In this document: piece by piece, positions 52,772 through 63,877 of the stretch
Position numbering within the stretch: position 1 is the first letter of the stretch
Layout of the letters: every line of letters begins with the position of its first letter
Origin: Brevibacterium sp. JSBI002
GTDB taxonomy: Bacteria > Actinomycetota > Actinomycetes > Actinomycetales > Brevibacteriaceae
NCBI RefSeq assembly: GCF_026013965.1
Contig: NZ_CP110341.1
Span: 2,480,001-2,544,000 of the forward strand
Direction of reading: 5' to 3'
DNA length: 64,000 bases
Translations under genes and position numbers: made by a program
The notes under the pieces: generated by a model
What the model was told of the DNA's origin: nothing
Databases searched by the model: none
What the model saw: the letters and a program-made list of their open reading frames with translations, nothing else

Positions 52772-52808
52772 AGGGCCGGACTCCGCGATCATCGCGACGC
52801 CCGGCCCT
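52772..52808 (-). terminator. Terminator after ilvE
   Basis: An 8-bp stem AGGGCCGG/CCGGCCCT (52772-52779 with 52801-52808) has a nested GCGAT/ATCGC helix inside. It begins 15 bases after the ilvE stop in the minus direction. TTTGTGT follows. It is a good factor-independent terminator candidate. Confidence 0.75.
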
Positions 52809-52823
52809 CCAGAGCCCCGCCCC

Positions 52824-53915
52824 TCAGGCCAGACGCACGAGCCAGTTGTTCTTGTCCTCGACGCGTCCGTACTGGATGCCGAGCAGCGTCCTGCGCAGCT
52901 CCATGGTCTTCTCACCGGCCTCTTCACCATGGTCGATGGTGAAATCTTCGCTGACGAGCTTGCTGATCGGCGTGATGACCGCAGCGGTGCCGCAGGCGAA
53001 CGCCTCGACGATCTCGCCGCTGGCCGCGCCCTCGCGCCACTCCTCGATGGAGATCTGACGCTCTTCGGCCTCGAGTCCGAGCTGCGGTGCCAGTTCGAGC
53101 AGCGAACGACGGGTGACGCCGTCGAGGATCGAATCGCTCAGCGCCGGGGTGAGCAGCTTGCCGCTCTTCGTCACGAGCATGAGATTCATGCCGCCGAGCT
53201 CGTCGATGTACTTGTTCTCAACCGAGTCGGTGAACAGCACCTGCTGGCATCCCTTGGCGGCCGCCTCGTTGGTCGCCACCAGCGACGATGCATAGTTGCC
53301 GCCGCACTTGGCGAAGCCCGTACCGCCTGCGCCGGCGCGCTTGAGCTTCGGCGAGAGCCAGATCGACACCGGCTTGATGCCGCCGGAGAAGTACGGACCG
53401 GCAGGTGAGGCGATGACGTAGTAGTCGACCTCGTGGCTGGCCCGCACGCCGAGGAACCGCTCCGTGGCGATCATGAACGGCCGCAGGTACAGACTCGACT
53501 CATCCGCGTCCGACTCCGGCGTCGGAACCCAGGCCTGATCGAGACTGACCAGGTGCTTGAGCGAGTTGATGAAGTCCTCTTCGGACAGCTGCGGCAGCGC
53601 GAGACGCTCGGCGGACTTGTTGATGCGCGCTGCGTTGCGCTCGGGTCGGAACGTCCACACCGATCCATCGGCATGACGGTAGGCCTTGAGCCCTTCGAAG
53701 ATCTCCTGGGCGTAATGCAGGACGGCGGCCGCCGGGTCGAGCAGCAGCGGACCATAAGGGCGGACCTCGTGTCCCTGCCAACCGTCACCGATCGTATAGC
53801 GGATGTGCGCCATGTGGTCGGTGAAGTACTGGCCGAAGCCGGGGTCCTTCTTGATGTTCTCGCGCACCAGCTCGGGTTGCGGCTGGAGGTTCTTAAGAAC
53901 GGTGAAATCTGTCAT
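52824..53915 (-). CDS. ilvE: Branched-chain amino acid aminotransferase
   Basis: IlvE performs the last step of valine, leucine and isoleucine synthesis, moving an amino group from glutamate to the 2-oxo acids. The 363-residue protein has YAQEIFEGLKAYR near residue 80, the PLP-lysine region GTGFAKCGGNYASSL and the FACGTAAVITPI phosphate-binding segment. The start at MTDFTVLKN is preceded by a weak AAGAG-type site. It lies downstream of leuB on the same strand with a 215-base gap that contains a tandem repeat. Confidence 0.96.
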   Translation of the reverse strand: MTDFTVLKNLQPQPELVRENIKKDPGFGQYFTDHMAHIRYTIGDGWQGHEVRPYGPLLLDPAAAVLHYAQEIFEGLKAYRHADGSVWTFRPERNAARINKSAERLALPQLSEEDFINSLKHLVSLDQAWVPTPESDADESSLYLRPFMIATERFLGVRASHEVDYYVIASPAGPYFSGGIKPVSIWLSPKLKRAGAGGTGFAKCGGNYASSLVATNEAAAKGCQQVLFTDSVENKYIDELGGMNLMLVTKSGKLLTPALSDSILDGVTRRSLLELAPQLGLEAEERQISIEEWREGAASGEIVEAFACGTAAVITPISKLVSEDFTIDHGEEAGEKTMELRRTLLGIQYGRVEDKNNWLVRLA

Positions 53916-54034
53916 GAAAACTCTTTTCTCACTTGTGATGAGTGACACTTCCAGGGTAGTCCACCACCCCGGCGCTCGTCGCACCGGGGTGATGTCGTCA
54001 AACCCGAAATCGGGTGTCGCTCGGTTGGGTTCAT

Positions 54035-54120
54035 CCTCGCAGAGGTGACCCCATGGTTGCCCATCCGTCCCCTCGCAGAGGTGACCCCGTGGTCACCCAC
54101 TCGTCCCCTCGCCGAGGCGG
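54035..54120. repeat. 36-bp tandem repeat downstream of leuB
   Basis: Two copies of a 36-base unit start at 54035 and 54071 (CCTCGCAGAGGTGACCCC...), and the first bases of a third start at 54107. The units differ at a few positions. The second contains the hairpin GGTGACC-CCGT-GGTCACC (54080-54097). It lies 10-95 bases beyond the leuB stop, so it may act as the leuB terminator. Confidence 0.8.
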
Positions 54121-54129
54121 TCGATCCGG

Positions 54130-55167
54130 TCAGCCGAGGCGTGCCGCGATCGCGTCGCCCACCTCGGCGGTGGACCGCTTCGTTCCGTCGCGCTCGGCGA
54201 GGTCGCCCTCGACGGCCGTCTCAATCGCCTTGGCCACGGTCTCGAGCCCCAGATGCGAGGCCATGAGCGCCCCCGACAGGATCGAGGCGGTCGGGTCGGC
54301 GATCTGCTGCCCCGCGATGTCCGGAGCGGATCCGTGGATCGGCTCGAACAGGCTCGGCGCCGTTCCTTCGACATTGAGGTTCCCCGAGGCGGCCAGACCG
54401 ATTCCGCCGGTGACCGCGGCTGCGAGGTCGGTGAGGATGTCGCCGAAGAGATTGTCGGTGACGATGACGTCGTAGCGCTCGGGATTCGTGACCATGTAGA
54501 TCGTGCACGCATCGGTGTGCTCGTAGTTGACGGCCACCTCGGGGAATTCCTGCCCGACCTTCTCGACCACACGACGCCACAGGTGACCGGCGTGGACCAT
54601 GACATTGTGCTTGTGCACGTAGGTGAGCTTCTTGTTCCGCGCCTGAGCGCGGGCGAAGGCATCGCGGACGGCGCGCTCGACGCCGTACCAGGTGTTGACC
54701 GAGACCTCGGTCGCGACTTCCTGCGGGGTGTCCGTGCGCACGGAACCACCGGAACCGGTGTATGACCCTTCGGTGCCCTCGCGGACGACGACGAAATCGA
54801 TCTTCCCGGGGTCGGCCAGCGGGCTGGTGACTCCGGCGAACAGCTTCGACGGACGCAGATTCACCGCGTGCCCCAGCCCGAAGCGCATCTTGAGGATGAC
54901 CCCGCGCTCGAGCACACCGGAGGGCACGGACGGATCTCCGCAGGCGCCGAAGAAGATGGCATCATGTTCACGCAGCGATTCGAGCTCCTCGTCGGTGAGC
55001 GTCTCACCGGTCTCGTGGAAGCGCTGAGCACCGACCTTGTAATCGGTGAGTTCGAGTTCGACGGGCTCGCCTGACACCTCGATGGCGCGCTTGAGGACTT
55101 TGAGGCCTTCGGGGACGACCTCGTTGCCGATTCCGTCTCCGGGCATGACTGCGATTGAGAACTTCAT
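54130..55167 (-). CDS. leuB: 3-isopropylmalate dehydrogenase
   Basis: LeuB oxidises and decarboxylates 3-isopropylmalate in leucine synthesis with NAD+. The 345-residue protein begins [21 protein letters not shown] and has the metal/substrate aspartates in [27 protein letters not shown] and the conserved [10 protein letters not shown] region. No good ribosome site is seen before the ATG; an alternative start is 55200. Together with leuC, leuD, ilvB, ilvN, ilvC and ilvE, nearly the whole branched-chain pathway lies in this window. leuA, ilvA and ilvD are not here. Confidence 0.96.
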   Translation of the reverse strand: MKFSIAVMPGDGIGNEVVPEGLKVLKRAIEVSGEPVELELTDYKVGAQRFHETGETLTDEELESLREHDAIFFGACGDPSVPSGVLERGVILKMRFGLGHAVNLRPSKLFAGVTSPLADPGKIDFVVVREGTEGSYTGSGGSVRTDTPQEVATEVSVNTWYGVERAVRDAFARAQARNKKLTYVHKHNVMVHAGHLWRRVVEKVGQEFPEVAVNYEHTDACTIYMVTNPERYDVIVTDNLFGDILTDLAAAVTGGIGLAASGNLNVEGTAPSLFEPIHGSAPDIAGQQIADPTASILSGALMASHLGLETVAKAIETAVEGDLAERDGTKRSTAEVGDAIAARLG

Positions 55168-55464
55168 GCTCAAAGAATAGAGCTCAATCTCACGATACAA
55201 CTACGGCGTCTTACAATGTGAACCGTCGTCCGCGCCGTCGCAGAGGGCGGAGATGCAGCGACGTCGGCGCAGCAGCGGCGCGGACACATCGGACGAAGAC
55301 CCCCGCACCCGCCGCTGCCCCGCGCTTCGTGTGCCGACATGAACAAATTCACGTCTCAATCACTGTTCTCGGCTACACATCCGACGCCGCAGGGACGAAA
55401 ATGGAGACAGCACCCCAAACCCCGTGGGGGCCGACCGCAACCAGCCCCGAGAGAAAGTCGATCA

Positions 55465-56316
55465 TTGACCGAAATCATCCGCAACGCCCGCGCCGCAGCT
55501 CTGCCCGCCAAACTCTCCCGGTCCTGGCTGCTCGTCAATGCTGCGAGGGAGGAGCTGTTCACGCCTGCGCAGACCTCGGAAGCGGATTCCGTCATCTTCG
55601 ACCTCGAGGCTTCTGTCGCCGATGACAAGAAGATCGAAGCCCGCGACAATGTCGTGCGCGCCCTCGACTCGGGAATGTCCGCCTGGGTGCGGATCAACAA
55701 GATGGAATCCGAGTTCTGGGCCGACGACCTCGCCGCCGTTGCCATGCTTCCGGGCCTGCGCGGAGTCATGCTGCCTGAGACCGAACGCCCCGAGCAAGTG
55801 TCCTACACCGCGATGCGCGCAAAGGCCGGCCTGCCCGTCCTCGCCCTCCTGGAATCGGCCCGCGGAGTGGAGAACGCCACCCGCATCGCCGAGGCGCCCG
55901 GTACTTTCCGCCTCGCTTTCGGCACCAATGACTTCCGCAAGGACACCGGCTTCTCCGGCGATCCGATGGCTCTGGCATATGCCCGCTCACGCCTGACGAT
56001 CGCCTCTCGCATGGGCGGCCTGCCCGGACCCATCGACGGCCCTTCGGCCGCCGATGCCGATGATGAGAAGGTCTGGGCCGATGCCGAAGTCACACACATG
56101 ATGGGCATGACCGGAAAGCTCGTCCTCACCGTCGACCAGGTCAACACCCTCAACGAGGCCATGAGCCCGAGCGAAGACGAACGCGATTGGGCCCGCCAGA
56201 TGCTCGAAGCCGCCGAAGGCGGATCCGAGATCACCGACGGCTCCTACCTGCCGCGCCTGGCCCGCGCCAAGAAGATCGCGTCCATGGCCGACGCCTACGG
56301 TCTCTGGAACGCTTGA
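55465..56316 (+). CDS. HpcH/HpaI aldolase or CitE-like CoA ester lyase
   Basis: The 283-residue protein is of the HpcH/HpaI-CitE superfamily, with SWLLVNAAREELFTPA, the acidic metal-binding VIFDLEASVADDKKIEARDNVV, and LLESARGVENATRI. Such enzymes cleave citramalyl-CoA, malyl-CoA or related substrates. The start is TTG at 55465 after GAGAAAG. The upstream region 55168-55464 has no recognisable gene but holds a TACAAT -10-like sequence near 55212. The PAP2 gene follows with a 4-base overlap. Substrate unknown. Confidence 0.85.
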   Translation: MTEIIRNARAAALPAKLSRSWLLVNAAREELFTPAQTSEADSVIFDLEASVADDKKIEARDNVVRALDSGMSAWVRINKMESEFWADDLAAVAMLPGLRGVMLPETERPEQVSYTAMRAKAGLPVLALLESARGVENATRIAEAPGTFRLAFGTNDFRKDTGFSGDPMALAYARSRLTIASRMGGLPGPIDGPSAADADDEKVWADAEVTHMMGMTGKLVLTVDQVNTLNEAMSPSEDERDWARQMLEAAEGGSEITDGSYLPRLARAKKIASMADAYGLWNA

Positions 56317-57014
56317 GCCGACAGCCGCCTTGGCTGCTGTGGGCAACACTGCCCGCCGTCCTGCTCGTCATCGCCTTCGGACTGTGGCTGCATCTCGAGC
56401 GCATCGGCCCCACGCCGGTCGATCAGTCGTGGCTGGAGTTCGCCGGCCTCGATAGAGGCTCGGTGCCGTACTGGATCGCCGTCGTCCTCGCCGAGGTCGG
56501 CGGCGGTAACGGTGTGGTCATCTGCACCGCGCTGCTCGCGAGCATCTTCGTGCTGCGCAGACGCCTGCGCTCGACGCTCTTCCTCGTCACCACGATGCTC
56601 GCCGGCATCGCCGCCTCGGAGCTCCTCAAGGCCATCGTCACCCGGCTGCGCCCCGGCGACCAGCTCTACGCATCCTTGGGATTCTCCTACCCCTCTGGGC
56701 ATTCGATGGGCGCTGCCGCACTGGCCATGAGTCTGGCCATCATCGCCTGCCGCCGTCATCAGCGGCGCGGGTCGGCAACCCAGGCAACAGAAGCACAACC
56801 ACCGAGGATGGGCTTCCATTGGTCGTTCATCCTCGCCGGGATCTGGATCCTCGGCATGATGTGGTCGCGGACCGCGCTCCAGGTCCATTGGCTCACCGAC
56901 ACGATCGCCGGTGCCTTCATCGGCATCGCCGTCGCCGTTCTCGTCGACGAATTCTGGACCCTGACAGCGCAGAGGACCCGCTCACCCCGCTTCGCTCAGT
57001 GGCTTGCGGGTTGA
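56313..57014 (+). CDS. PAP2-family membrane phosphatase
   Basis: The 233-residue protein has about five hydrophobic segments and the three PAP2 motifs: KAIVTRLRPGD, the PSGHS motif, and SRTALQVHWLTD. These motifs form the phosphate-transfer site on the outer membrane face, acting on lipid phosphates such as phosphatidate or undecaprenyl diphosphate. The start is TTG overlapping the stop of the CitE-like gene (TTGA). Its substrate is not defined. It converges with serA 22 bases later. Confidence 0.88.
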   Translation: MSRQPPWLLWATLPAVLLVIAFGLWLHLERIGPTPVDQSWLEFAGLDRGSVPYWIAVVLAEVGGGNGVVICTALLASIFVLRRRLRSTLFLVTTMLAGIAASELLKAIVTRLRPGDQLYASLGFSYPSGHSMGAAALAMSLAIIACRRHQRRGSATQATEAQPPRMGFHWSFILAGIWILGMMWSRTALQVHWLTDTIAGAFIGIAVAVLVDEFWTLTAQRTRSPRFAQWLAG

Positions 57015-57036
57015 ACGGGTCCAGCTGCTGAGGGGC

Positions 57037-58629
57037 TCAGTCCTCCTGGAGCGAGACGCCGGTGAAGGCCGAAGCGTTCACGGCACCGGCCACGGCCTTG
57101 ACGACCTCGTCCGAGACGACCGAATCCACTGCCAGGACGGACAGCGCCTCGTTGCTCGTCGACGCGGGCGAAACCTGCATTCCGGCGATGTTGACGTTGT
57201 TGGCACCGAGCGCCAGACCCAGCTGACCGATGATTCCCGGACGGTCCTCATAGCGGAAGATCAGCAGGTTGTCGGTCAGTTCGATCTCGAGCGAGTAGCC
57301 GTCGACCTCGGTGAGCTTCTGCACGAGCTTCGGACCGGTGACCGTTCCGGACACGGAGATGCGCTGCCCGGTGCTCGTCGTCGCGGTCAGACGGGTGATG
57401 TTGCGGAACGATTCGCAGTACGGATCGGTGACGAGCTCGACGCCGATTCCGCGCTCTTCGGCCAGCAGCGGAGCGTTGACATAGGAGACCTGATCGGACA
57501 CGACGTCCTTGAACAGGCCCTTGAGCGCGGAGAGCTTGAGGACGGAGACGTCCTTGTCGGCGATCTCGCCGTTGACCTCCACCTTGAAGTGCGTGACCGA
57601 GGAATCGGCCAGCGCATTGACGACCCGTCCCAGACGCTCGGCCAGAGGAATGCCCGGACGCACATCCTCGTGGATCGCGCCTCCTGCGACGTTCACCGCA
57701 TCGGGAACGAGTTCCCCGGCCAGGGCCTTGCGCACGGACTTCGCCACGGCGACGCCGGCCTTCTCCTGAGCTTCATGAGTCGAGGCTCCGAGGTGCGGGG
57801 TGACGTTGACGGCGTCGAGGTCCATGAGTGCCGAGTGCTCCGGCGGTTCGACGTTCCAGACGTCGATTCCGGCGCCGCCGACCTCGCCGTTGGCCACGGC
57901 CTCGGCCAGGGCCGCTTCGTCGATGATGCCGCCGCGGGCGACGTTGATGAACCGAGCTCCCGGCTTGGCCGCCTTGAGCTCCTCGGTGCTGATCATGCCG
58001 ACCGTCTCCGGCATCTTGGGCATGTGCACGGTGACGAAGTCGGACACGGCGAGCAGGCCGGGCAGGTCGAGGACCTCGACGCCCATCTGAGCCGCGCGTG
58101 CCTGAGTGATGTAGGGGTCGTAGCCGACGAGTCGCATGCCGAAGGCCTTCGCGCGTTCGGCGACGAGTCCGCCGATGCGGCCGAGGCCGACGATGCCCAG
58201 GGTCTTCTCGTAGAGTTCGACGCCGGTGTACTTCTTCCGGTTCCACTCCCCCGCCTTCAGCGAGGTGTTTCCGGCACCGAAGTAGCGAGCCGAACCGAGG
58301 ATGTGGGCCATCGTCAGCTCGGCTGCGGAGATGATGTTCGAGGTGGGTGCGTTGACGACCATGACACCCGCCGAGGTGGCCGCGGGGACATCGACATTGT
58401 CGAGTCCGACTCCGGCGCGGGCGATGACCTTGAGATTCTTCGCCGCGTTGATGGCTTCGGCGTCGACCTGCGTGGCAGACCGGACGAGGATCGCATCGGC
58501 GTCGGCGATGGCGGGCAGGAGCTGGGATCGGTCGGCGCCCTCGGTGTGACGGATCTCGAAGTCTCCTCCGAGAGCTTCGATGGTGGCCGGTGACAGTTCT
58601 TCGGCGATGAGCACGACGGGCTTGGGCAC
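57037..58629 (-). CDS. serA: D-3-phosphoglycerate dehydrogenase
   Basis: SerA makes 3-phosphohydroxypyruvate, the first step of serine synthesis. The 530-residue protein has the NAD-binding LGIVGLGRIGGLVAERA, the catalytic histidine region NVTPHLGASTHEAQ, an intervening domain, and a C-terminal ACT domain (LLIFRYEDRPGIIGQLG) that usually senses serine. This is the long actinobacterial form. The start is GTG at 58629 after GGAGGA. A -35/-10-like pair is poorly defined in the 128-base upstream gap. Confidence 0.96.
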   Translation of the reverse strand: MPKPVVLIAEELSPATIEALGGDFEIRHTEGADRSQLLPAIADADAILVRSATQVDAEAINAAKNLKVIARAGVGLDNVDVPAATSAGVMVVNAPTSNIISAAELTMAHILGSARYFGAGNTSLKAGEWNRKKYTGVELYEKTLGIVGLGRIGGLVAERAKAFGMRLVGYDPYITQARAAQMGVEVLDLPGLLAVSDFVTVHMPKMPETVGMISTEELKAAKPGARFINVARGGIIDEAALAEAVANGEVGGAGIDVWNVEPPEHSALMDLDAVNVTPHLGASTHEAQEKAGVAVAKSVRKALAGELVPDAVNVAGGAIHEDVRPGIPLAERLGRVVNALADSSVTHFKVEVNGEIADKDVSVLKLSALKGLFKDVVSDQVSYVNAPLLAEERGIGVELVTDPYCESFRNITRLTATTSTGQRISVSGTVTGPKLVQKLTEVDGYSLEIELTDNLLIFRYEDRPGIIGQLGLALGANNVNIAGMQVSPASTSNEALSVLAVDSVVSDEVVKAVAGAVNASAFTGVSLQED

Positions 58630-58756
58630 TGATTTCCTCCTGTTGCGTCCGGGACGCGTCCACCTTATGAGACTTTCAGGATTCCTTCACAAGGTCTCAG
58701 ATTCTGGGAAGAATCGCTCAACAGACCATTCGGGTCGCTAAGAATCCGCGGCGTGC

Positions 58757-60049
58757 TCAGAACCCGTTCGGCGAATACGGCGCGCGCCCCAAGCTGAACA
58801 TCGCGCTGGCAAGCACGGCGGATCCCGGCGTCTGCTCATCGATGCGTCCGGCCCGGGCGAGGATGACGGGATCGGCGCCGCCGAGGTACAGCGACCCGAG
58901 CTCGGCGATGCCGAGCCCCAGGTCTGCCGGCGTCGAATCGGAGGCGGGGGTCACCTCGGCGCTCTCACCATCCGAGGTGATCGTGAAGCGTCCACCGGCG
59001 AGGTCGAGGGAATCGTCGATGTCGATCGTCAGCGTTCCGGGCACGTACCAGGGCCGGGCTTCGAGCGCGGCCTTGACGTCGAGGATCCGGATCCAGATGT
59101 TGTCCTCGCTCGCGACGGTCTTCACGCGCCGGGAATCGGTGAGCAGCCACGGCAACGGCGAGTACTCGGCGGACTCGCCGAAGGTCACGCGGGTCGACAG
59201 GTCGATGGCGGCGAGGAACGACCACAGGGAGGCGTAGGCCGCATCGGTGGCGGCCACGAAGTCGATGATGTCGACGGTCGGCGGGGTCTTCGACCAGCCG
59301 GCGAATTTGTAGGACACATAGCCGTCGGGCTCGCCCTGTTCGTCGAAGTGCAGGGCCGCGCGGACGCCGCGATCTTCTTCGCCGGTCTCGGTGTTGAGGG
59401 CGCCGGTGGCGCGTTCGATGTAGGTCTGCTGGCGCTCCATCGCTCCGGGCGAGGTGCGCATGAATCGGTCGTAGATCTTCGGAGCGAGTTCGCGCAGCTC
59501 GCCGGGCAGGCACATCTCGACCCGGCGATCGGGTTCGCGGACCATCTTGAACCCGGGTGAGGTGTCGACCTCGATCGAACGCAGCCAGGTGGCCACGCCG
59601 AAGCCGAAGCGCGAGTAGATTCCGCCTTCGGTCGCAGTCAGCGCGGCGAACGGATAGCCGGCTGCTTTCGCCTCGGCGAGGTCCGTGGTCATCAGCGACC
59701 GCAGCAGTCCGCGCCGACGATGAGTCGGCCGTACCGTGATCCAGGTGATGAGGTGCCCGGGGACCAGCCGACCGCCGCCGACGTTGACGAGCTTCTCGAA
59801 CCAGGCGAAGGTCGCGACCGGGATCGACGACTCCAGTCCGTGGCCGAACTCCTGGTCGGCATAGACGGCCGTGAGCTTGCGCCCATCGGCGATTCCCCGC
59901 TTCACCCTGCCCAACAGGGCCGCATCAGTGGAGCGGGGGTCGTGGAAGCCGACGCTCGTCGAGGCGAAGTACCCCTTCGTGCGCTCGTCCGGCTCGCCGG
60001 TGGCTTCGTCGATGGTGGGCTCGAAGTCTTCGAATCTGTAATTCGTCAC
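58757..60049 (-). CDS. Eis-like GNAT acetyltransferase
   Basis: The 430-residue protein matches the Eis family: an N-terminal GNAT domain with ITVRPTHRRRGLLRSLM for acetyl-CoA binding and YSRFGFGVATW, a second GNAT-like fold, and a C-terminal SCP2-like domain. The C-terminal carboxylate ending SPNGF lies at the active site in relatives. Eis acetylates several amines of aminoglycosides and proteins in Mycobacterium; the substrate here is not known. The start is GTG at 60049, with TACTGT 6 bases upstream, suggesting leaderless initiation. Confidence 0.88.
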   Translation of the reverse strand: MTNYRFEDFEPTIDEATGEPDERTKGYFASTSVGFHDPRSTDAALLGRVKRGIADGRKLTAVYADQEFGHGLESSIPVATFAWFEKLVNVGGGRLVPGHLITWITVRPTHRRRGLLRSLMTTDLAEAKAAGYPFAALTATEGGIYSRFGFGVATWLRSIEVDTSPGFKMVREPDRRVEMCLPGELRELAPKIYDRFMRTSPGAMERQQTYIERATGALNTETGEEDRGVRAALHFDEQGEPDGYVSYKFAGWSKTPPTVDIIDFVAATDAAYASLWSFLAAIDLSTRVTFGESAEYSPLPWLLTDSRRVKTVASEDNIWIRILDVKAALEARPWYVPGTLTIDIDDSLDLAGGRFTITSDGESAEVTPASDSTPADLGLGIAELGSLYLGGADPVILARAGRIDEQTPGSAVLASAMFSLGRAPYSPNGF

Positions 60050-60055
60050 ACATCC

Positions 60056-60061
60056 ACAGTA
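60056..60061 (-). promoter_or_regulatory. Putative -10 element of the leaderless Eis-like gene
   Basis: On the minus strand TACTGT is followed by six bases (GGATGT) and the GTG start at 60049. The same hexamer and spacing occurs at the MFS gene (52672). Confidence 0.55.
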
Positions 60062-60140
60062 GTCCAGATCGGTGCCGCCGTCGGGAGATTCTCCCAATCG
60101 ATCGATGTCTGTCGCCCGGGGATCGCCGAGGTGAATGCGA

Positions 60141-60170
60141 AGGAGCCCCGGACATCTGTCCGGGGCTCCT
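60141..60170 (-). terminator. Terminator downstream of ilvC
   Basis: A perfect stem of 13-14 bp (AGGAGCCCCGGACA with TGTCCGGGGCTCCT) with a very small loop lies about 75-105 bases after the ilvC stop. The bases after the stem on the minus strand are TTCGCATT, so the T run is weak. It separates ilvC from the Eis-like gene. Confidence 0.75.
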
Positions 60171-60245
60171 TGTCTCAGTCGGCCGCGCTGGAGCGGACCC
60201 AGCGTCGCAACGTTGGGGCCGCCTCGGCGGGATTGAGATTCAGAC

Positions 60246-61295
<1,050 letters not shown>

Positions 61296-61383
61296 TTACG
61301 GGGTGATGTCCCCATTGTTTCACAGTTCGGTACTGCTGTTCACGTATTGAGATGAGCGGGGTTCCACAAGTTGGAACGCTAAA

Positions 61384-61899
61384 TCAGCTGCGCAGTGCGC
61401 GGTCGGTGATCGACTTCGCCCCGCGGCCGATGGCCACGGTTCCCGACTGCACGATCTCCTTGATCCCGAAGGGTTCGAGGACCTCGCGCAGGGCTTCGAC
61501 CTTGCCGAGCTCGCCGGTGGCCTCGATGCTCACGGAGTCGGGTCCGACGTCGACGATCTTCGCCCGGAACATCTCCACCGCCGAGGCGACCTGGGGTCGT
61601 GTGGCCGCATTCGCCTTCACCTTGTAGATGATGTGCGCACGGCGCACCGAGGACTCGGGTTCGAGTTCGACGATCTTGATGACGTTGACGAGCTTGTTCA
61701 GCTGCTTCGTCACCTGCTCCAGCGGAACGTCGTTGACGTCGACGACGACGGTGATCCGTGAGAGCTCCTCATGCTCGGTCACACCGACGGCGAGGCTGTG
61801 GATGTTGAAGCCGCGGCGGGCGATGAGCCCGGTGAACCGGGTGAGCACGCCTGGCTTGTTCTCGACCAGGACAGAGAGTGTATGTCGGCTGCTGTTCAT
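61384..61899 (-). CDS. ilvN: Acetolactate synthase small subunit
   Basis: IlvN is the regulatory subunit of acetohydroxyacid synthase and gives valine feedback control. The 171-residue protein has the N-terminal ACT domain [20 protein letters not shown] and [13 protein letters not shown], and the C-terminal region ending ITDRALRS. Its ATG overlaps the ilvB stop by 4 bases, so the two subunits are translationally coupled. Confidence 0.97.
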   Translation of the reverse strand: MNSSRHTLSVLVENKPGVLTRFTGLIARRGFNIHSLAVGVTEHEELSRITVVVDVNDVPLEQVTKQLNKLVNVIKIVELEPESSVRRAHIIYKVKANAATRPQVASAVEMFRAKIVDVGPDSVSIEATGELGKVEALREVLEPFGIKEIVQSGTVAIGRGAKSITDRALRS

Positions 61900-63830
61900 T
61901 CCAGGCCTCCTTCGATCTGAGCCACGGAACGCACCGTGCCGTCTTCGTTCGCTCCGGCCTCGGCGATGGCGGCCTCGGCCTCCTCTTCGCCCTCTCCGTC
62001 GAACTCGGGGCGGATGCCGCGGGCGCATTCGATCTCATCGTTCGACACGCCTGCCGCGACCATCGGCCACACCATCGCATCCGGTGGGACCGTGAAGTCG
62101 AGGACGACCGGTCGGTCGTTGATCGACAGCGCCTTCTCGATCGCGGCGTCGACATCCTCGTTGCGGTCCACGCGGATCGCCTCACAGCCGTAGGCTTCTG
62201 CCAGTTTGGCGAAGTCGGGGATGCGGATCGTCTCGTGTCCGGTGTTGAGGTCGGTGTTCGAGTACCGGCCGTCGTAGAACAGGGTCTGCCACTGGCGGAC
62301 CATGCCCAGCGACGAGTTGTTGATGATCGCGACCTTGATCGGGATGTTGTTGAGCGCGCAGGTGGCCAGCTCCTGATTCGTCATCTGGAAGCAGCCGTCA
62401 CCGTCGATCGCCCACACCACACGGTCGGGCTGGGCGACCTTCGCGCCCATGGCAGCCGGCACGGAGTAGCCCATGGTGCCGAGTCCGCCGGAGTTCAGCC
62501 AGGACTTGGGGCGTTCGAATTCGACGAACTGAGCTGCCCACATCTGGTGCTGCCCCACCCCTGCGGCATAGACCGCCTCGGGGCCGGTGAGAGCCGAGAT
62601 CCGCGAGATGACGTACTGCGGATCGCACAGTTCGCCGTGCGTCTCATAGCCGAGCGGGTAGGTCTGCTTGAGACGGTTGAGGAAGCGCCACCACGGTTCG
62701 CGCTGACGTTCCAGAGCCTTGGGGAACTTGCTGCGCATCTCGGCGAGCATCTCGGCGAGCACTTCGCGGGCATCGCCGACGATGGCGACGTCGACCTCTC
62801 GGTTCTTGCCGATCTCGGCCGGGTCGATATCGGCGTGGATGACCTGGGCGTTCGGTGCGAACGAGTCCAGCTTGCCGGTCACGCGGTCGTCGAAGCGGGC
62901 ACCGATGGCGATGAGCAGGTCGGCCTTCTGGAAGGCAGTGACGGCAGGCACGCTGCCATGCATTCCGGGCATGCCCAAGTGCAGCTGATGCGAGTCGGGG
63001 AAGGCTCCGCGCGCCATGAGCGTGGTGACCACGGGGATGTTCGTCGCCTCTGCCAGGCGCAGCAGCTCCTTCTCGGCCTCCGAGCGGATGACTCCGCCGC
63101 CGATGTAGAACACCGGGCGCTGAGCCTCGGACATCAGGCGTGCGGCCTCGCGGATCTGCTTGGCGTGCGGCTTGAGGATCGGGCGGTAGCCGGGCAGCAC
63201 CGGCTCTTCCGGCCAGACGAACGGGGCCGTGCCGGTCTGCGCATCCTTGGTGATGTCAACGAGCACGGGGCCGGGACGGCCGGTGGTCGCGATGTGGTGG
63301 GCGTTGACGAGCGCCGCCGGAATGTCCTCGGCACGGGTGACGAGGAAGCTGTGCTTGGTCACCGGCATCGTCATACCGACGATATCGGCTTCCTGGAAGG
63401 CGTCGGTGCCGAGCAGCGTCGAGGCCTGCTGACCGGTGATCGCGAGCATCGGCACGGAGTCCATGTGCGCATCGGCCAGAGCCGTGATGAGGTTCGTCGC
63501 GCCCGGGCCCGAGGTGGCGATGCACACGCCGAGCTTGCCCGATGCGGCCGCATAGCCTTCGGCCGCGTGGCCGGCGCCCTGCTCGTGACGGACGAGGATG
63601 TGACGGATCTTGTCCGTCTCGAACAGCGGGTCGTAGGTGGGAAGGATGGTGCCGCCGGGAAGCCCGAATACCGTGTCGACCTCGAGCTTCTCGAGGCTGC
63701 GGACGATCGCCTGTGCGCCGGTGAGGACCTCCGGCCCGGTGTTGCGGCGAATGCTGGACGGTGTGGCTGTGACCGGTGCGGACGCGGGTTGAGTGCCCGT
63801 GTCTTTCGCGGTCGAGGGCTTGGCTGCCAT
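61896..63830 (-). CDS. ilvB: Acetolactate synthase large subunit
   Basis: IlvB condenses pyruvate with pyruvate or 2-oxobutyrate using thiamine diphosphate and FAD. The 644-residue protein has the catalytic glutamate region [14 protein letters not shown], the ThDP motif [19 protein letters not shown] and the FAD-side [13 protein letters not shown]. The first 35 residues are Ala/Thr/Pro-rich and lengthen the protein. The C-terminal 40 residues are acidic and poorly conserved. Expression is probably set by the attenuator upstream. Confidence 0.97.
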   Translation of the reverse strand: MAAKPSTAKDTGTQPASAPVTATPSSIRRNTGPEVLTGAQAIVRSLEKLEVDTVFGLPGGTILPTYDPLFETDKIRHILVRHEQGAGHAAEGYAAASGKLGVCIATSGPGATNLITALADAHMDSVPMLAITGQQASTLLGTDAFQEADIVGMTMPVTKHSFLVTRAEDIPAALVNAHHIATTGRPGPVLVDITKDAQTGTAPFVWPEEPVLPGYRPILKPHAKQIREAARLMSEAQRPVFYIGGGVIRSEAEKELLRLAEATNIPVVTTLMARGAFPDSHQLHLGMPGMHGSVPAVTAFQKADLLIAIGARFDDRVTGKLDSFAPNAQVIHADIDPAEIGKNREVDVAIVGDAREVLAEMLAEMRSKFPKALERQREPWWRFLNRLKQTYPLGYETHGELCDPQYVISRISALTGPEAVYAAGVGQHQMWAAQFVEFERPKSWLNSGGLGTMGYSVPAAMGAKVAQPDRVVWAIDGDGCFQMTNQELATCALNNIPIKVAIINNSSLGMVRQWQTLFYDGRYSNTDLNTGHETIRIPDFAKLAEAYGCEAIRVDRNEDVDAAIEKALSINDRPVVLDFTVPPDAMVWPMVAAGVSNDEIECARGIRPEFDGEGEEEAEAAIAEAGANEDGTVRSVAQIEGGLE

Positions 63831-63877
63831 CGATTCCTATCCTTCCTGGGTTTCCTTCTCATCTCCGCATTAAAAAA

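Noticed and set aside
53912..54100. 62-residue frame covering the 36-bp repeat
   Set aside because: The repeats give a 12-residue repeat by translation, but there is no ribosome site and the frame continues into the start of ilvE on the same strand.
55155..55625. 156-residue plus-strand frame upstream of the CitE-like gene
   Set aside because: It is very rich in Arg, Thr and Pro, overlaps the leuB start and the CitE-like gene in another frame and has no conserved motif.
57004..58593. 529-residue open frame antisense to serA
   Set aside because: Shadow of serA; no start context and no recognisable motif.
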